Positions 33,669 through 46,074 of a stretch of 64,000 bases of DNA are shown one piece after another (the first letter of the stretch is position 1; every line of letters starts with the position of its first letter). The position numbers were made by a program, and so were the translations under genes. This stretch comes from Parascedosporium putredinis (Eukaryota; Ascomycota; Sordariomycetes; Microascales; Microascaceae). The DNA lies in the NCBI GenBank assembly GCA_949357655.1, contig CASHTG010000002.1, positions 62,001 to 126,000 on the forward strand, in the 5' to 3' direction. Below the pieces are notes generated by a model. The model had not been told where the DNA came from. It saw nothing but the letters and a program-made list of their open reading frames with translations, and ran no database searches.

Positions 33669-36600
33669 GGGTGCGACCTCTGCAGATGGAGCAGGATGTA
33701 CATATTGTGGGTGTCCACTAAGCTAGACCAATTTCTGTGCACAACCGTGGCCCGTACACGCCCCCCTTCTTGCTCTCCTCCGTTAAGGGTACACAGATGT
33801 TCGGGGACCTCTATGTGGGGCTCAATTCGACAGATGAAGTACCAGTCGCCTCGGGCCATGTATCCTTAGGCTAGCCCGGGGGAGGGTGCCTGGCATGTAC
33901 TTCCCTTCTCTCCAAAACTCGGCCGCTGGGTCTCAGCGAGGTACACGACAGGCACGGTTAGTTGCTAGGGGGCGTGGTGTGTGGCTGGTCTGTGGTCTGT
34001 GCACGTCTCCGACATCTGGACGGCAGGGTTAACTGACTGGATTCCTTCTGTCCACACACACCCACTCCATCCGAAAAAAACAAGGGGTGGGGGCGTGCGG
34101 GAGCGGCGGGTGTTGGTGTGGGTGTCGCTGAACACCATTGTCGGAGATGGACAAGCGGTGTTACCCAGGACGGCGACCCCAGCTCTACAGTGGACTGCGC
34201 AAGTAGCGCAAGGGGAAGGTGATTCAGCACGCAGAACGCCGCACATCTCCCTGCCCGGGCAGAGCAGGGCAGGCTCAAACCCTCTCTGGTGCTTGTACTT
34301 GTCGCTGAACCAAAAATTGATTGATCCCGGGATTCTAGGCAGGACCACCCCCACAGGAGAGTCACGCCGCCTCTAGGGCCTGACGAAAGGGACCGACATA
34401 CAGAATACCAATCTCTGAGTACAAGGTCACATCTAAAACCTCCCTCCGCCGATGATTTTGAGTCTCGTCTCTGCCTGGGGTCTCCACAGAATGAGCGGGC
34501 TCCACTTATATCAGAGAGTGGAATATTATTTCATCACCTCAGGTGTGATGGGGGCCAGCAGTAGTTTCCGTATGTGAGATGTTGTGGCATTACACATGAT
34601 GGCCTTCTTTATGTCTGTCGGGAAAGCAAGACTTCGTATACTGCTATTTTTTCCGAATCGGAATTATATATCTAGCCTCCCGTCCCTCTTCTCTCCTCTT
34701 TTCTTCTCCCTCCCGGTTCCTGGGCATCACATAATCTTAGAAGATGAGCAAATTGAATAAATCAAAATGAACACCCTTTCTCGACCCTCATCCTTATGAG
34801 CTTCCCCGAAGGCCTCCTCCAGCAGCCACTACGGCCGCGATAGTGAGCATGCCTTCTCGCTCCTATGCTCAAGCTAGCATAGGAGGAGGGGCAGAAATAC
34901 ATTAACTAGAGGCGGGGCCGTCGCCATATCTCCGCATGGTTCTTTTTGTTTTGTTGTTGTCGTTCCCGCCCCCAAAAATCAATGGGTGTCTCCAATTTTC
35001 GCAAGAATGTGAACTTGCAAGGAAGGTTGTTTGCAGTGTCAGCCAGGCGCTACCTCGGTGAAGAAGACCTTGACTTACAGGTCTCCAAATTGGACCTAGC
35101 TCGAAACCCAGCAATCCCTGTCACACTGGGCTGGATCACTTTAACCCCAGATTATTCAGCTGTCGAAACGTGTGAGAAGGGAGCATCGATTGCTATATTA
35201 CCAGTCAGTTCGGTAAACTCAAGAAGCCTACCTCGGTACACTGCTCAAGATCATTCTCGGGGCTTTAGCAATCGGCGACGCTCGCGGAATTTGCCGCTTC
35301 ATCGACAGGTAATCTTTCATCATGACTATCCTAGCCGCTCCTCTTACCATGCAGAGCAGCGCATAAGGCCGGCCGAGAAAGGCAAGGTAAAGGATCTGGA
35401 TTACTAAAAAGACGTAGTTAGTTAAGGCGCAGTCTTTAGTGCAATGGATTATATCAATATTGATAGTTCAGTGGTGTAACTGGAATGGTGATAGGCGACC
35501 TTATCCCCTCCGAGACCTAGCTGACTAGCGTGTGTACTGAGCCAAAGAAGAGAGATCGCCTTAAAAGCACCCATGACATTATTGACCCGGAGAATCTTGT
35601 TGTAGAGGCCTAGGCGGACTTTGAAGTTTTCTACTCCTTACAATGTAGGTGTTCGTCACGTACGTTGATGTACTTTATAACTGAGGACTGAGGACGTGCT
35701 GACGACGTGATGCGTATTGTGTCCGAAGGGGGTCATCTGCTTGGTCTAGACATCAACACCACTTCATTATTGCCAAAATGCTCATCTTTTTGGGCCTATA
35801 GCATAGGTGTAGAAGGCTACGCCATGGCCTGAGATATCATAACTTAAGTTCATGTTCTTGATGTGATCATTTAGAAGGTGCTTGTTAGCTACGGGACTTC
35901 AATGTAAGAACGGCACAACTACCGTGGCCTGGGCTAAGCTAGCCCTTATTGCAAGGACACGCCGGAACCTTTGAGATTATGATACCTACTTTCTACGAGA
36001 ACACACCGTGTCTACCTCGGTATGATGACAGGCAAGCTACAGTCTTCCTTTATTTTGGGTGCCTCTTTTTAAGGTCTACATCCTATTCTCTCGAAGATGA
36101 TGCGCTTGCTCCCCGAGCTTTCACTTAGCACAATGTGTGTCATGGGTAATAAGGTGCAATAGATGAGCGAGAATCCCCTGTTATCAGGTAGAAAAGGTGC
36201 GGTAACCGATTACATTTGGCTGGAAGGCCAAGACATTGTGATAGCCTTTCTAGTGCTGAGGGCAAAGGGAGGGCCGCGCGTCGGAATCGTGAAGTAGTGA
36301 CGCAGGGGTATGGCGCCCATGGGTTTTAACACCACACGATGGGAATATGGATCCATAAACGTATTGCTTAAAATTATAGTAAACGGGTTCGTAACAAAAT
36401 AACAAAGAGTACATGTAGCCCATTTCCAAATATGGCCATGTATTAGCTGTGAAGCGCATACCGCTCCCACCGGGCGTGAAATTACCGACGACAAAGGAAA
36501 CAAGCGATGTTTGAGTGAATAGATACAAGCGGTAATCGGCCAAGTAAAACAGAAAAAAAAGGAGATCGCAAGTCGAGTTTCTACGGTACAAAGGAAGGTC

Positions 36601-36805
36601 TGATATGGGATGTAGACATGTTGTGGGTTATGCAGATTCGCTGCAGGTGTGGGCTTGCTGAATCATTTTTCGCAGTAACGACGATGCAGTCGGCGGCATC
36701 GAACAGGGCGTTAGACGAAGGGAGAGAATTGTTAAATCGGGCTCTTGTTGACGCAGAGTATGGTTTTCTTGTGCGATAACAGTTGTCGAGAACGGACGCG
36801 GTCCT
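33086..36805. other. 3.7-kb region upstream of TUP1
   Basis: The first 600 bp are probably TUP1 leader and promoter. The rest has no recognisable gene. Open frames at 33981-34376 and 34946-35407 lack family features. The stretch 35410-36600 appears AT-richer and might be an old decayed sequence, but I cannot identify what it was. Confidence 0.45.
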
Positions 36806-37189
36806 TTACGAGAAGCTGACGAATTTCGGATCCCTCGGCCTCCCATCGGGTCCGATCCCGTTCGCCTTGAACCGATTTTCCATGTAGACTTTCCTGGCGT
36901 CGTCAAACTTGAGACGGCGCTTCTTCATGATTTTGAGAATTTCGGCTTTGCTTTGATCATCAAGACCAGCACGCGAGTCGCCTGCTTCGATGTTGCTACT
37001 GAGATCAAAGGTGCTGCTTGAGAGGCCGGCCTCTACGTCACCGTGGAAGCTGTCTGGTAATCTCGCATAAAGGTAGTCGCGCCCGGGTATATTTAACTCG
37101 GATACATGGGGTATCCACAGAGAGCGCGTGAAGTAGAGAGCGGTGGCGAGGAGTAGAAAGAAGACAGAGACGGAGAATAAGAGAAGCAT
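36806..37189 (-). CDS. DUF2015 family membrane-anchored fungal protein
   Basis: Conserved ascomycete protein of unknown function. Single exon, 127 residues, start ATG 37189. Residues about 1-22 form a hydrophobic signal-anchor (LLLFSVSVFFLLLATALYFT), followed by a spacer. The C-terminal half carries the family block DDQSKAEILKIMKKRRLKF and the highly conserved ending NGIGPDGRPRDPKFVSFS. The topology suggests an ER or mitochondrial membrane anchor with the conserved tail on one face; this is inference. The frame is intact. It is divergent from eL28. Confidence 0.88.
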   Translation of the reverse strand: MLLLFSVSVFFLLLATALYFTRSLWIPHVSELNIPGRDYLYARLPDSFHGDVEAGLSSSTFDLSSNIEAGDSRAGLDDQSKAEILKIMKKRRLKFDDARKVYMENRFKANGIGPDGRPRDPKFVSFS

Positions 37190-37784
37190 GATGACCGCCG
37201 GGCGCGATTTGGAACGAGGAAGAAAGCGGCGGGGTCGAAGTGGAAGAGCGAGCGTGAGAAGACTTCCGGATACGTCGCAATCGGCTATGACATCTTCCTT
37301 GGGCTCTGTAGGTGGCTCTTTCAGCGAGAGTAATGAAGTCGACGATCGAGAGCGATAGAGAAGAGTGGGTTTGCAAGCAGCGTTGCTGTGTCGGGCTGAG
37401 TGGGAAGTGAACCCCTAGTGGCAAGCTGACTCTGGTCTGGTCCAGAACGCCAAGCCACTCCGCTAGGCAATGTCATCTGTTCATATCCTAAACCACGTAA
37501 TCACGGAGACTTGCTGGAGCACGAAATCAGGTGTTGCAGGATTCAATAGATTACATAAGGTAGAGAGAAACTGGGGTGGCTGATTTGCCTATGTTCGCCA
37601 CAGGTCCTGTATGGTGCAGCGCCACAAATGCGCACACACAGATGCAAGTGTGCCCCACTATAGCCCGAAACTACCACAGAGGCAAGCCCACACTTTGAAT
37701 TTGGCATCAAAATTTCAAGATATTCTCCCTTCTCTCCCCAAAGTTCAACGATTTGAGCAGATATCAATACACAACACCGGCAAA
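37190..37784. other. Divergent intergenic region DUF2015/eL28
   Basis: 595 bp holding both promoters. No telobox like that of the uL23 promoter was found. Confidence 0.5.
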
Positions 37785-38582
37785 ATGTCGTCCAACGTAT
37801 CTGCTGATCTCATCTGGGAGGTTGTTCGTGAGTGAAACCGCCAACCATAGGTTTTCCTGGAGATGATGAATTTACTTCGAAATCGAAAAACTAATGTGAA
37901 TTGATCCCACACAGGCAACCAGAACAAGTACCTCGTCAAGAGGAAGACCAACGGCTCTCCTCAGTTCTCCCGCGACCCCTTAACCTCACGAACCTCCACG
38001 CGCGCAAGGTAGGAAGGCTTATGCGACGCAGCTTGACTGCGGCTACGATTGAGACTCGGGAACTTACTAACAATGGGCTTTGCAATGATAGTATGCCGGT
38101 TTCGTGAACGACAAGGTACCGCGACCTTCTAACGCCCAAACAATCGAACCCAAGATGGGGGATAATACGAAAATTGAAGATACTAACTGACTTTCCTAGG
38201 CCATCGGTGTCAGCGGCAGCGGCAAGCGTGGCGTAACCATCGTCAGCAAGAACTCCAAGAACTCCAGCAAGCCCTCCACCTCCTACACTTCCACCGCCGT
38301 CGGTGATGCTAGGTCCAACCGAAAGTATGCGCTACACTGAACCCGTGCTCTCCTAGGGTGATGAAATGCTACGGTTCTAAAGAAGGACGAATGCTAATTC
38401 AATTTTCGTCACAGGGCTTACAAGTCCGCCGCCGCTCTCTCTTCCAAGAGGGGTTACCGTGTCGATCTCCGCGAGGCTGCCGTCCAGCGCGTGAGCGCTG
38501 TCCGACGATCCCAGCTTCCCGTCAAGGCCGACCCGGAGCAGAAGCTTAGGGAAAGAAGGCGCAGCAGGCCCAGTCTGCGTAA
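37785..38582 (+). CDS. 60S ribosomal protein eL28
   Basis: Large-subunit ribosomal protein present in most eukaryotes and filamentous fungi but absent from budding yeast. Five exons: 37785-37827, 37915-38008, 38092-38115, 38200-38324 and 38415-38582. Conserved blocks include MSSNVSADLIWEVVRNQNKY, FSRDPLNLTNLHARK, YAGFVNDKAIGV and YRVDLREAAVQRVSAVRRSQ. Two bases are missing: C4 at 37976-37979 and GGG at 38549-38551. Restoring the second changes the C-terminus to the expected KLRGKKAQQAQSA and moves the stop to 38580-38582. The result is 151 residues, normal for the family. One exon is only 24 bases long. Confidence 0.93.
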
Positions 38583-39437
38583 GGGTGTGTCGTTCTGAAA
38601 TGATTTGCATGGGACAATATAGGGACGGAAAAACAAGCTGTTTCGCATGTGCCCCGGATGGGAGGGCTGTTGAAGCACGATGTAGAAGGCGGCGTTTAAG
38701 ACGAACAATACCAAGTTCATGACCCATCAACGTCCACATGTAATCATGCGTAGCCTCAGCTGACCAGAACGGCAAGCTGCTGGCTCTTGGGATATTCGTA
38801 AACCTCGCCATCGAGATGCTCTTTCTGGGCTCTAGTTATGACCACATAGGCTGGCTAGCAGACAAAGTTCTGAAGATTTTCCAATTTGAGGCATTCGCAG
38901 TGAGAACTGAGCGGTTAGGATGTGATCATCTTTGTTTTTAGCGCACGTCGTACGCTCTCCTTCCCGGCTGTACAGTGCTCTATTGAAAAGATCCGGCGCT
39001 TCATCGGTTAAGCTGGGCTATTCAAAGCCGTCTCCTCACCCGGCCTCACCACCCGGGAACCATCTCGGGATCCGACTCGGGGACGTAAGACGGAAAGCGA
39101 AACCTCACACCGCAGAGCCATCGATCAATCAATCGAAGCCCACGGCTAGTGAGTCCTTCATCCACAAGTGGAGAGTGGGCGTGGAGGTCAGACATTTGAA
39201 ACCGCTCAGGGATAACGATTTTCTTCTCCTTTCGATTGAAAAAGTCGAATATATATAAAAAAAAATTTAGAAAAAGAAAAAAGGGAAAGAAAAGAGAAGA
39301 AAAAAGGACCCCAATAGATTCACACCGAAGGCCTTCTCCTAGGCTGTTTCACGGGCAGATAACTGAGAATGGGGTTGACATCGCGTCTGATTTACAGGAT
39401 CAACACTCATCAATAATTGGGGTATTAATAATTGTTC

Positions 39438-39456
39438 TTTTTTTTTTTTTTTTTTT
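39438..39456. repeat. Poly(T) run
   Basis: Nineteen consecutive T in intergenic DNA, preceded by an A-rich patch at about 39255-39305. Confidence 0.9.
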
Positions 39457-40672
39457 ATCATCCCTTGATGGCAAAAGGTTACTGTCTTGAAATCTAGATA
39501 GGAATAGGGACAGCAGCCAACCCCTCGCCCACGTTACTGATGAGCCTCCCCAATCCCAATTGACCCCCATAAGCAGAGGCGGAAAAATCTGGTAGTCAGG
39601 TGAGAAGGAGTGCGCTAGTACCGGCAGCGTGGATGCATAACAGGTCGTCGCGATTTATGTCCTCCCCTTGTCACCCACGGTCCGCCCCTTGTAGAGAGGG
39701 AGGGGTGAATGTGAGGGCTGGATGAACAGTAAAAGGCAAGTTTGGGACACGACGCGAAGGATCTTCTATCGTGAGTGTGTCGTACTCCGGCCTCGCAGAC
39801 AGTTATGTATTTTTCTTACGTATGAGGTGTTTGAGCTGAACCATTCACAGCTGGGTAATATCAAGTGTATTACGGTACTCTTTGAGTTGTTTCCGGTGTA
39901 GCTCGTTTGACCCCACTTCAAGGTCGCGACATTGGAAATTGAACCTTCGGAAAAAGTCGAAGAAAAAAAGGCCCAAGTGCAATGGAAAATATACGTAGAT
40001 TGAGAGAGGAGAAGGACTCCCCCGTCGCAGGCAGATGCGTACCCACAGAATGCCAGGAAATTGATCGAATGAGGTCTCTAAAGGGTGTATTCGGGATTGA
40101 AAGACTTTTGTCTTCAGCTGTTTCCGAGGTTATGGCGGGTTACGGCGTCTTGATGGGAGCTATGACCCGTGTTGGAGGGGTTGATGGAGGGGCAATCGCA
40201 ACAACACCTGCGAGCTTCAGCCATCAACATCCTCGGCGTGAATCAGTGGCGCTGCCCTGCCCGCACCTAGAAACTGGGCTATGATATCTGGCGCCGGCCT
40301 GGGTCTGGCCAATGGCTTTTGGAATCTCTCGGATCATCGAGAGTACACCTCAAGCCTCAACCTTGATGTCAAGTCGACTCCCACGAGTGTGTGATAAGAA
40401 TTTCGAGCTAGGTACAGCCCCTCGCAGAATTTCCGCACCAAGCCCAGTCTTCTCCCCCACCGGTCGTCGGAAACATCTTAGTTACACCTTCCTCGCGACA
40501 TTTCTCCTGCCACCCACTTCAACTATGGCCAATCAACCCCTCCCCCACCATGGTCTTTGTGTACCTGAGTACCTCCGGGCTAGTTGCCAGGTCCCATTTG
40601 AAACCTTGTAACCCCTCGTTGCACACCTTACCTTCCTCCCCATACCTCTTTCTCTCTCTCCTTCCATCACCC

Positions 40673-40680
40673 TATAAATA
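40673..40680 (+). promoter_or_regulatory. TATA box of MDH
   Basis: TATAAATA about 95 bp upstream of the malate dehydrogenase start codon, preceded by a CT-rich stretch, a common layout for strongly expressed fungal genes. Confidence 0.6.
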
Positions 40681-40774
40681 ACCTGATCGCAGTCAATTTC
40701 TTGTGACCGCGGCCTCTTTCTGTTTAAACACCATCAAAACCCATACACGCCCTCTAAGTCTACCACCTGCCACC

Positions 40775-42146
40775 ATGTCTGACAAGAAGATCAAGGCTGG
40801 TGAGTTCTCTCCTCGATTGGTCCCAGCCCACCCCTCCGCTGATTTGTGCTAACCCAACTCGTGAAGTCGTCGCCGGTGCCTCCGGTGGCATTGGTCAGGT
40901 ATGCTTTCCTCTTCTGAACAAATGGCAGAACAAGCCTTGATGTTGCCAACGTAGATGGGGTGCTTACTCGAATCTACATTTAGCCCCTCTCCCTTCTTCT
41001 TAAGCTTTGCCCCTCGTTGACGAGCTCTCCTCTACGATGTTGTCAACACTCCCGGTGTTGCTGCCGATCTTTCTCACATCTCCTCCAACGCCAAGGTCAC
41101 TGGCTTCCTTCCCCCGACGATGGTGCCAAGGCCGCCTTCAAGGATGCTGACATCATTGTCATTCCCGCCGGTATTCCCCGTAAGTTGGGCTACATATCTT
41201 CTTAGCGCGCATGTGGTGGAGAACCCAGCATGTGTCGGTTGGCCGGCCGGTTCCACTAACCGATTGACTGGTAGGCAAGCCCGGCATGACCCGGGACGAC
41301 CTGTTCAACATCAACGCTGGAATCGTCAAGGGACTCATTGAGGTTGCTGCCGAGGTTGCCCCCAACGCTTTCATCCTTGTCATCTCCAACCCCGTCAACT
41401 CTACCGTCCCTATCTCTGCTGAGGTCCTCAAGGCCAAGGGCGTCTTCAACCCCCAGCGCCTCTTCGGTGTCACCACCCTTGATATCGTCCGTGCCGAGAC
41501 CTTCGTCTCTGAGATCACCGGCAAGGCTACCTCCGAGCTTACTGTCCCTGTCATTGGTGGTCACTCCGGTGGCACCATTGTTCCTCTCTTCAGCAAGGTC
41601 ACTCCCTCTGTAACCATCCCCGACGACAAGTATGACGCTCTTGTCAACCGCGTCCAGTTTGGCGGTGACGAAGTAGTCAAGGCCAAGGATGGCCTTGGCT
41701 CTGCCACTCTCTCCATGGCCTTCGCTGGCTTCCGGTAAGCTGCACACCTGTGTACTTGCAAATTCTCCAGGCACCCGAACTAACCCGTTTCACCTAGCTT
41801 CGCCGAGAAGGTCCTCAAGGCCATCAAGGGCGAGAAGGGCCTCGTTGAGCCCAGCTTCGTCTATCTCCCCGGTGTCCCCGGCGGCGCCGCATTGCTGAGA
41901 AGACTGGCTGCGAGTTCTTCTCCGTCCCCGTCGAGCTCGGCGTAAGTTATCATTTGTCTCCTCACTAGAGGCAGCTGCATGTGTCTGATCTAGCTAACAT
42001 GGATATAGCCCAACGGTGTTGAGAAGGCTGTCGATGCCCTTGGCGACCTCACCGATAAGGAGAAGAAGCTGTTGGATGCTTGCATTGGCGAACTCAAGGG
42101 CGGCATCGAGAAGGGTGTCAACTTTGTCAAGAACCCCCAAAAGTGA
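40775..42146 (+). CDS. Malate dehydrogenase, NAD-dependent
   Basis: Interconverts malate and oxaloacetate. Six exons: 40775-40799, 40867-40898, 40984-41179, 41275-41734, 41798-41941 and 42009-42146. The NAD-binding GASGGIGQ spans exon 2, and the active-site region reads SNPVNSTVPI and GGHSGGTIVPLF with the catalytic histidine. The N-terminus MSDKKIKAVVAG has no mitochondrial presequence and the C-terminus NPQK is no clear PTS1, so a cytosolic enzyme is likely. Four bases are missing: C4 at 41010-41013, CC at 41029-41030, C5 at 41111-41115 and C near 41890. Corrected length is 332 residues, with all six exons in phase. Despite the breaks, conservation argues for a live gene. Confidence 0.93.
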
Positions 42147-42652
42147 ATACTCCCTAACCTAAAAAGTGATTTGATAAATGGCAATCATCTGCGGCCTGCG
42201 GTTGTCGAGCGGATAGATATAGCCGTGGGGTAGTAGACGGACCCCAAAAGAAAAACAAACATGAAACCTTGAACTCTAAGTGACTGAATAGCTGATCTGT
42301 TTTCCTCTTCGTCATAGGCTGTGAATTAAGGTTGGTTCGAATGCTCCCTAGCCGTGATGCTGGAGTTGCGGAGGCGGAAGCCCCGAGACTGGTTAGGAGG
42401 ATGGATAAAGGGCAGCACTGGGCCTCTGGTAATGAAAAAGCGGTCCTGGGTTTACTTAGAAAGGTTGAATAGTATATCAATTGTTAATCAGACATCATGT
42501 AATCATTTGCAGAGAACGCCCTATCTATTTGGGGCACTCGGCAAGTCTACTGCGTGCTAGGTGGGATTACATCGGGGATATACCCGGTTTGGCCTCCAAA
42601 GCACTCGTCAAGAAAAATTAGGATTCGGCACGACTATCAAGACTCTTCTATG
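42147..42652. other. Convergent intergenic region MDH/TRS33
   Basis: Two 3' flanks, no gene seen. Confidence 0.5.
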
Positions 42653-43545
42653 CTAAGACTTTTGTGGTATTGTCCTTATTCGGAAGACGGCCGCAGGTAG
42701 TTTGCTTGCGTCTGCTTGTACCGTCGCGTTCGTTCCCATGGCAGCTAAGGCACCTCGAATTATGCCGCAGGGTACGAGGAGAAACTGCAGGATTGTGGTT
42801 CGTCAGCGCGAGAGAAACATATATGAGGGCCAAAAAGGGGTGAACCCACGGGCGCGGCTCTGACGACGGCCTGACCACCTGCTTCGGTGCTCATCCGCGA
42901 GAGGGGACGAAAGGCGTTATCGGTTAGTACGTAGACGCCCTATAGGTTAGCGGTTAGTAAAATTGGCGCCTGGTTCTGATCGTGAAGGTTCGGAGCGATA
43001 AGTACGTACGCAATGATTCGTCTTGAGATTATCAACCTGTTTTCGAAAGACAAGGGACCATAGATCTTTGCACACGAATTTGATGACATCGAGAGTGTCG
43101 TTGAAGCGAGGCCGCTCCCGAGAGAACCTAGATAAGAAAGAGGCGTGAGCGCTTGAATCAACGATATCACGAGAGGGCATGCTCTCTTTATCTTGCTTCG
43201 AAGTTCGTTGCCCCTCCTGGTGTCCTAGCTCTCGACGTTCACGCCCTTGCCTCGGGTGCGACTTACTTCTCTACTATTCCCTGGCCTACGCGATAGCCCA
43301 GCATCTCGAGCCTGTACGCCGCTGCCTCCCTTTCCTCCTCTTCATCTAATCTTCTTGAGCCCTCGGGGCGCTACTTGACGTGTCGCCCACGGGAACGGGA
43401 TCGGAGGGCGGCTCTAGCTCATTTGTGACACGGTATGCGAGGGGAACGAGCTCTATGAGTAAAAATCGAAACAGGAAGCATTGAGAAAGGTCGCGGATGG
43501 GTCGGTCGAGTTGTAGGGCGGCATGACAGTCGTGCCAAAGGACAT
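42653..43545 (-). CDS. TRS33: TRAPP complex subunit Trs33 (TRAPPC6)
   Basis: Core subunit of TRAPP complexes, the exchange factors for Ypt1/Rab GTPases in ER-Golgi and Golgi traffic. Four exons, 43545-43267, 43127-43010, 42939-42850 and 42784-42653, give 206 residues. The start MSFGTT is chosen because SATFLNASCFDFLLIELVPLA follows directly as in homologues. Further blocks are RLEMLGYRVGQGIVEKFSRE, TLDVIKFVCKDLWSLVFRK and LTDNAFRPLSRMSTEAGGQ. Two bases are missing: plus-strand A5 at 43461-43465 and AA at 43348-43349. The usual arginine after KTNH is a cysteine here (codon 43012-43010, at an exon end). Confidence 0.88.
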
Positions 43546-44417
43546 TTGTCCAGGCCGCGAGCGGTCTCGAAGGGCGGAAGAAAAGAGGCTGAGCGGCCCT
43601 TGGTGATATGCGCCTAGACTAGGGGATAGGCCTGCTTGTGACAATTAGGAGGGGTAGGCCCTCTTCGAAGTTTGCCGACCGCGACAATGCCTCGGATGGG
43701 GGTAAGAAAGGGTCGTCTCTAGGCCAGGCGAGGGTACCAAATTAGGGAGCGTGGACGCCACGACGCCTAGTTTTAGGAAGGGTGTTAAGGGGGCCTGGTT
43801 GGCGAGTGACGGGCGACGCCGAATTTGAGGTCGGAGCTTGCGCTGGGTTGGCAGGTTTATGCGGGTTCGGTCTATTGAGTTGGTGGGAGTCGGTCGTATC
43901 TGCGGTTAAGAGAGCTTCAATGATTTTGATGTGTGCATAGAGCAAGCTCTCGATGTTGAAGCAACATCCTTGACACGGTTCATTATTAGAGGATGGGGGA
44001 GTGCGGGGCGCGCTGGGTGGATGAACCATTGGCCAGCCATACGCTCCGGGGCCACCGCCTTCATGTCCCAATGGATTAATCCAACGCTAATTTGCATTGA
44101 TCCATTTTTAAGGTGCTGGTGAGATTTTTTCTGAGTGGTAGAAATGGCCTGCGGACCAACTTATGGGTAGTGCGCCGAAGGTGCTCGTCTTATGAGAAAA
44201 GAGACTCTAATTTCGTTCATCCATAAAGATATATTTTATTATCATGAGAACCTGGAAAATCTCCAGTTGAAGCTCTAAATACCTTGCAAACGCCCAGCCG
44301 TGACTGGTAGTCGACAGCAGTGGTGGATAAGATAGAGAATTGTACGAAGAAGGAAGCCTATGATATTTGATCCAACGCCCGAAGAAAAAAGAAAACGAAA
44401 GAAATTCAGTAAAACGC
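43546..44417. other. Intergenic region TRS33/UPF0642
   Basis: Holds the TRS33 promoter and the 3' flank of the UPF0642 gene. It contains a frame at 43742-44064 that looks partly coding and is listed separately. Confidence 0.5.
43742..44064 (-). CDS. Possible small hypothetical gene
   Basis: A frame reads through GWPMVHPPSAPRTPP, then EPCQGCCFNIESLLYAHIKI and EALLTADTTDSHQ, and ends in a basic, Pro-rich tail. The helical, Cys-containing middle looks more like real protein than the usual translated spacer, but I do not recognise the family. In this frame ATGs appear only within the segment; the true start may lie upstream behind a missing base or an intron. It may equally be non-coding. Confidence 0.3.
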
Positions 44418-44921
44418 CTATTTCCGACCCTTGATTTTCCTATCGCCGTATTTGGGGAAGACGATGTTGGACTTGCGCCGCTTCTTCAACATGAGGAGCT
44501 TCTTCGATGTGCGTCGGACTTCGGCCTTGTTTGCAGCAGAGTCGACATCCATTTCTGCAAACGAGTTTATAAGAATTAATGACTCCATACTGCCATTAGG
44601 CTAGCTTTCCTAAGGGCCCCCAAGACCTGGAGAACATACCTGTGCTTTCTGCAGTCTCTTTCGCGGTGTCTTCGCCAGCTGCATGCGAATCAGTGCCTAG
44701 TCGATTGGGAAGCCGTTGGTCTCCGGGGGCGAACACATACCATTGGATTCTAGATCATCCGCCTTCATTTCCGTATCCCTCTGAGGCTTCGGTTGATTGG
44801 CAAGTTCCATGAGTTTTGCGGACAGACGCTCTGCCCTCGCCGACTCGACAGGGCCGAAGACATTGGTCTTCAACCGTTGGTTGTTCACCTTCCTGGAACT
44901 GGCTCTTGCGCTCTTCGCCAT
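44418..44921 (-). CDS. UPF0642/DUF2423 ribosome-biogenesis protein (YBL028C-like)
   Basis: Small, very basic nucleolar-type protein. Three exons, 44921-44741, 44696-44640 and 44554-44418, give 124 residues. The family N-terminus MAKSARASSRKVNNQRLKT is followed by NVFGPVESARAERLSAKL, an acidic middle with MDVDS, and the basic C-terminus KKLLMLKKRRKSNIVFPKYG. YBL028C associates with pre-60S particles in yeast; a similar role is inferred. No base is missing. It is divergent from the PIAS ligase. Confidence 0.87.
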
Positions 44922-46074
44922 GGTTGCTCGTATCGGCGCGAATGAGGATTATGACTTAGTTCGAGGCGATCGTGAGGACAGAGAGAGATTGCGACAGGTT
45001 AATGAAGCTGGCAGTGATCCGGAAGAATTTCTAGAATGGTTGTAGAACTTCAGAATTCAACGTCGAGGGTCTTGAGAAGTGATGGTGGGGCAAAGAAATT
45101 TTGCCCTTCGAGGTACCAAGTACCCATGGGCGCTTCTGCGAAAGACATTTTGTGCTGAAAGGTTGAACTAGGCTCTCTAGTGGCGCTGGACACAGCCCCG
45201 TCACTGATACATTTTGTCGCTTTTTAGAGGTTCTCACTATTTTCTGCCATGTCCCACCGCCCAAGTTCTAGTGACATCAAGCGACGATGAGGCTTACTCC
45301 AGCCTCGATAAAGACGACGAGTGATTCCAAGATCCCCAGCATCAGTCGGCCCAATTTCCTGTATCTGCAACCAGGAAACCCGCACAAATTCATCATTTGC
45401 AACCGTCGAACGGGTTTGTGAGCCAACGTTCCATGTCTTGGCGTGGTCCGGACGGCGGGCTATCTGACTAACCTCGAGCCTCTCCCAGGACGTGATTCAC
45501 GCGCGACTATGTCTTTACTGAGCCTCTAGCTGAGCGCCTCTGCAAGTGACCCGACATCAAGCAATCCCTTTTCGCCATTTTTACCAGGCTCAAATTCGAA
45601 TATAAGGCGCTAAAGCAGTTCGCAATCGGTCTAAGAGCTGGCGAGCGGCTTGCCTTTACTGAAGGGATAAAACACTCAACGGATACCCGACGCCTGCTGA
45701 ACCGTTTTACCACGCCAGGCGCTTCTCTCGCACAACATCAACTCCGTACGGGTCGCGTCTTATAGCATTGTGGAGTTGAGAGGGGGTTTTAGGCAGGAGT
45801 ATTGGCATGGTCGCACCTTCGCTGCCTTGATTTCCTTTGAGCTTTCCTCGACTATCGGGAGGGCTCGGATCATCTGGTAGGGACTTTGGGATTCGCCTTC
45901 CCTCTCAATACTGGCCCTATCCCCACACGCACTTTCCGCTTAAGGAGATCGAGAGAAAGAAAAGGAAGCCTCTCTCTTGGCCCGACTCGTCCTTTGTTGC
46001 GCCTGCTAAACCGTCTGCCTCTCGAAGGAGCTCGGTGGGAAACGTGCCAAGGCCCGAGGACGAGATATCTCAAG
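44922..46074. other. Divergent intergenic region UPF0642/PIAS
   Basis: Two promoters; a GAGGTACCAAGTACC stretch near 45110. No gene seen. Confidence 0.5.

Larger units (their letters stand above)
38583..40774. other. Intergenic region eL28/MDH, 2.2 kb
   Basis: Contains a T19 run at 39438-39456 and, near the MDH gene, a pyrimidine-rich stretch and a TATA box. Short open frames have no recognisable features. Confidence 0.5.

Noticed and set aside
34946..35407. 153-codon frame in the region upstream of TUP1
   Set aside because: No recognisable family and no support beyond an open frame.
35410..36600. RIP-mutated transposon relic
   Set aside because: The stretch seems AT-richer, but no coding remnants, terminal repeats or target-site duplications could be seen; a dinucleotide index would be needed to judge it.
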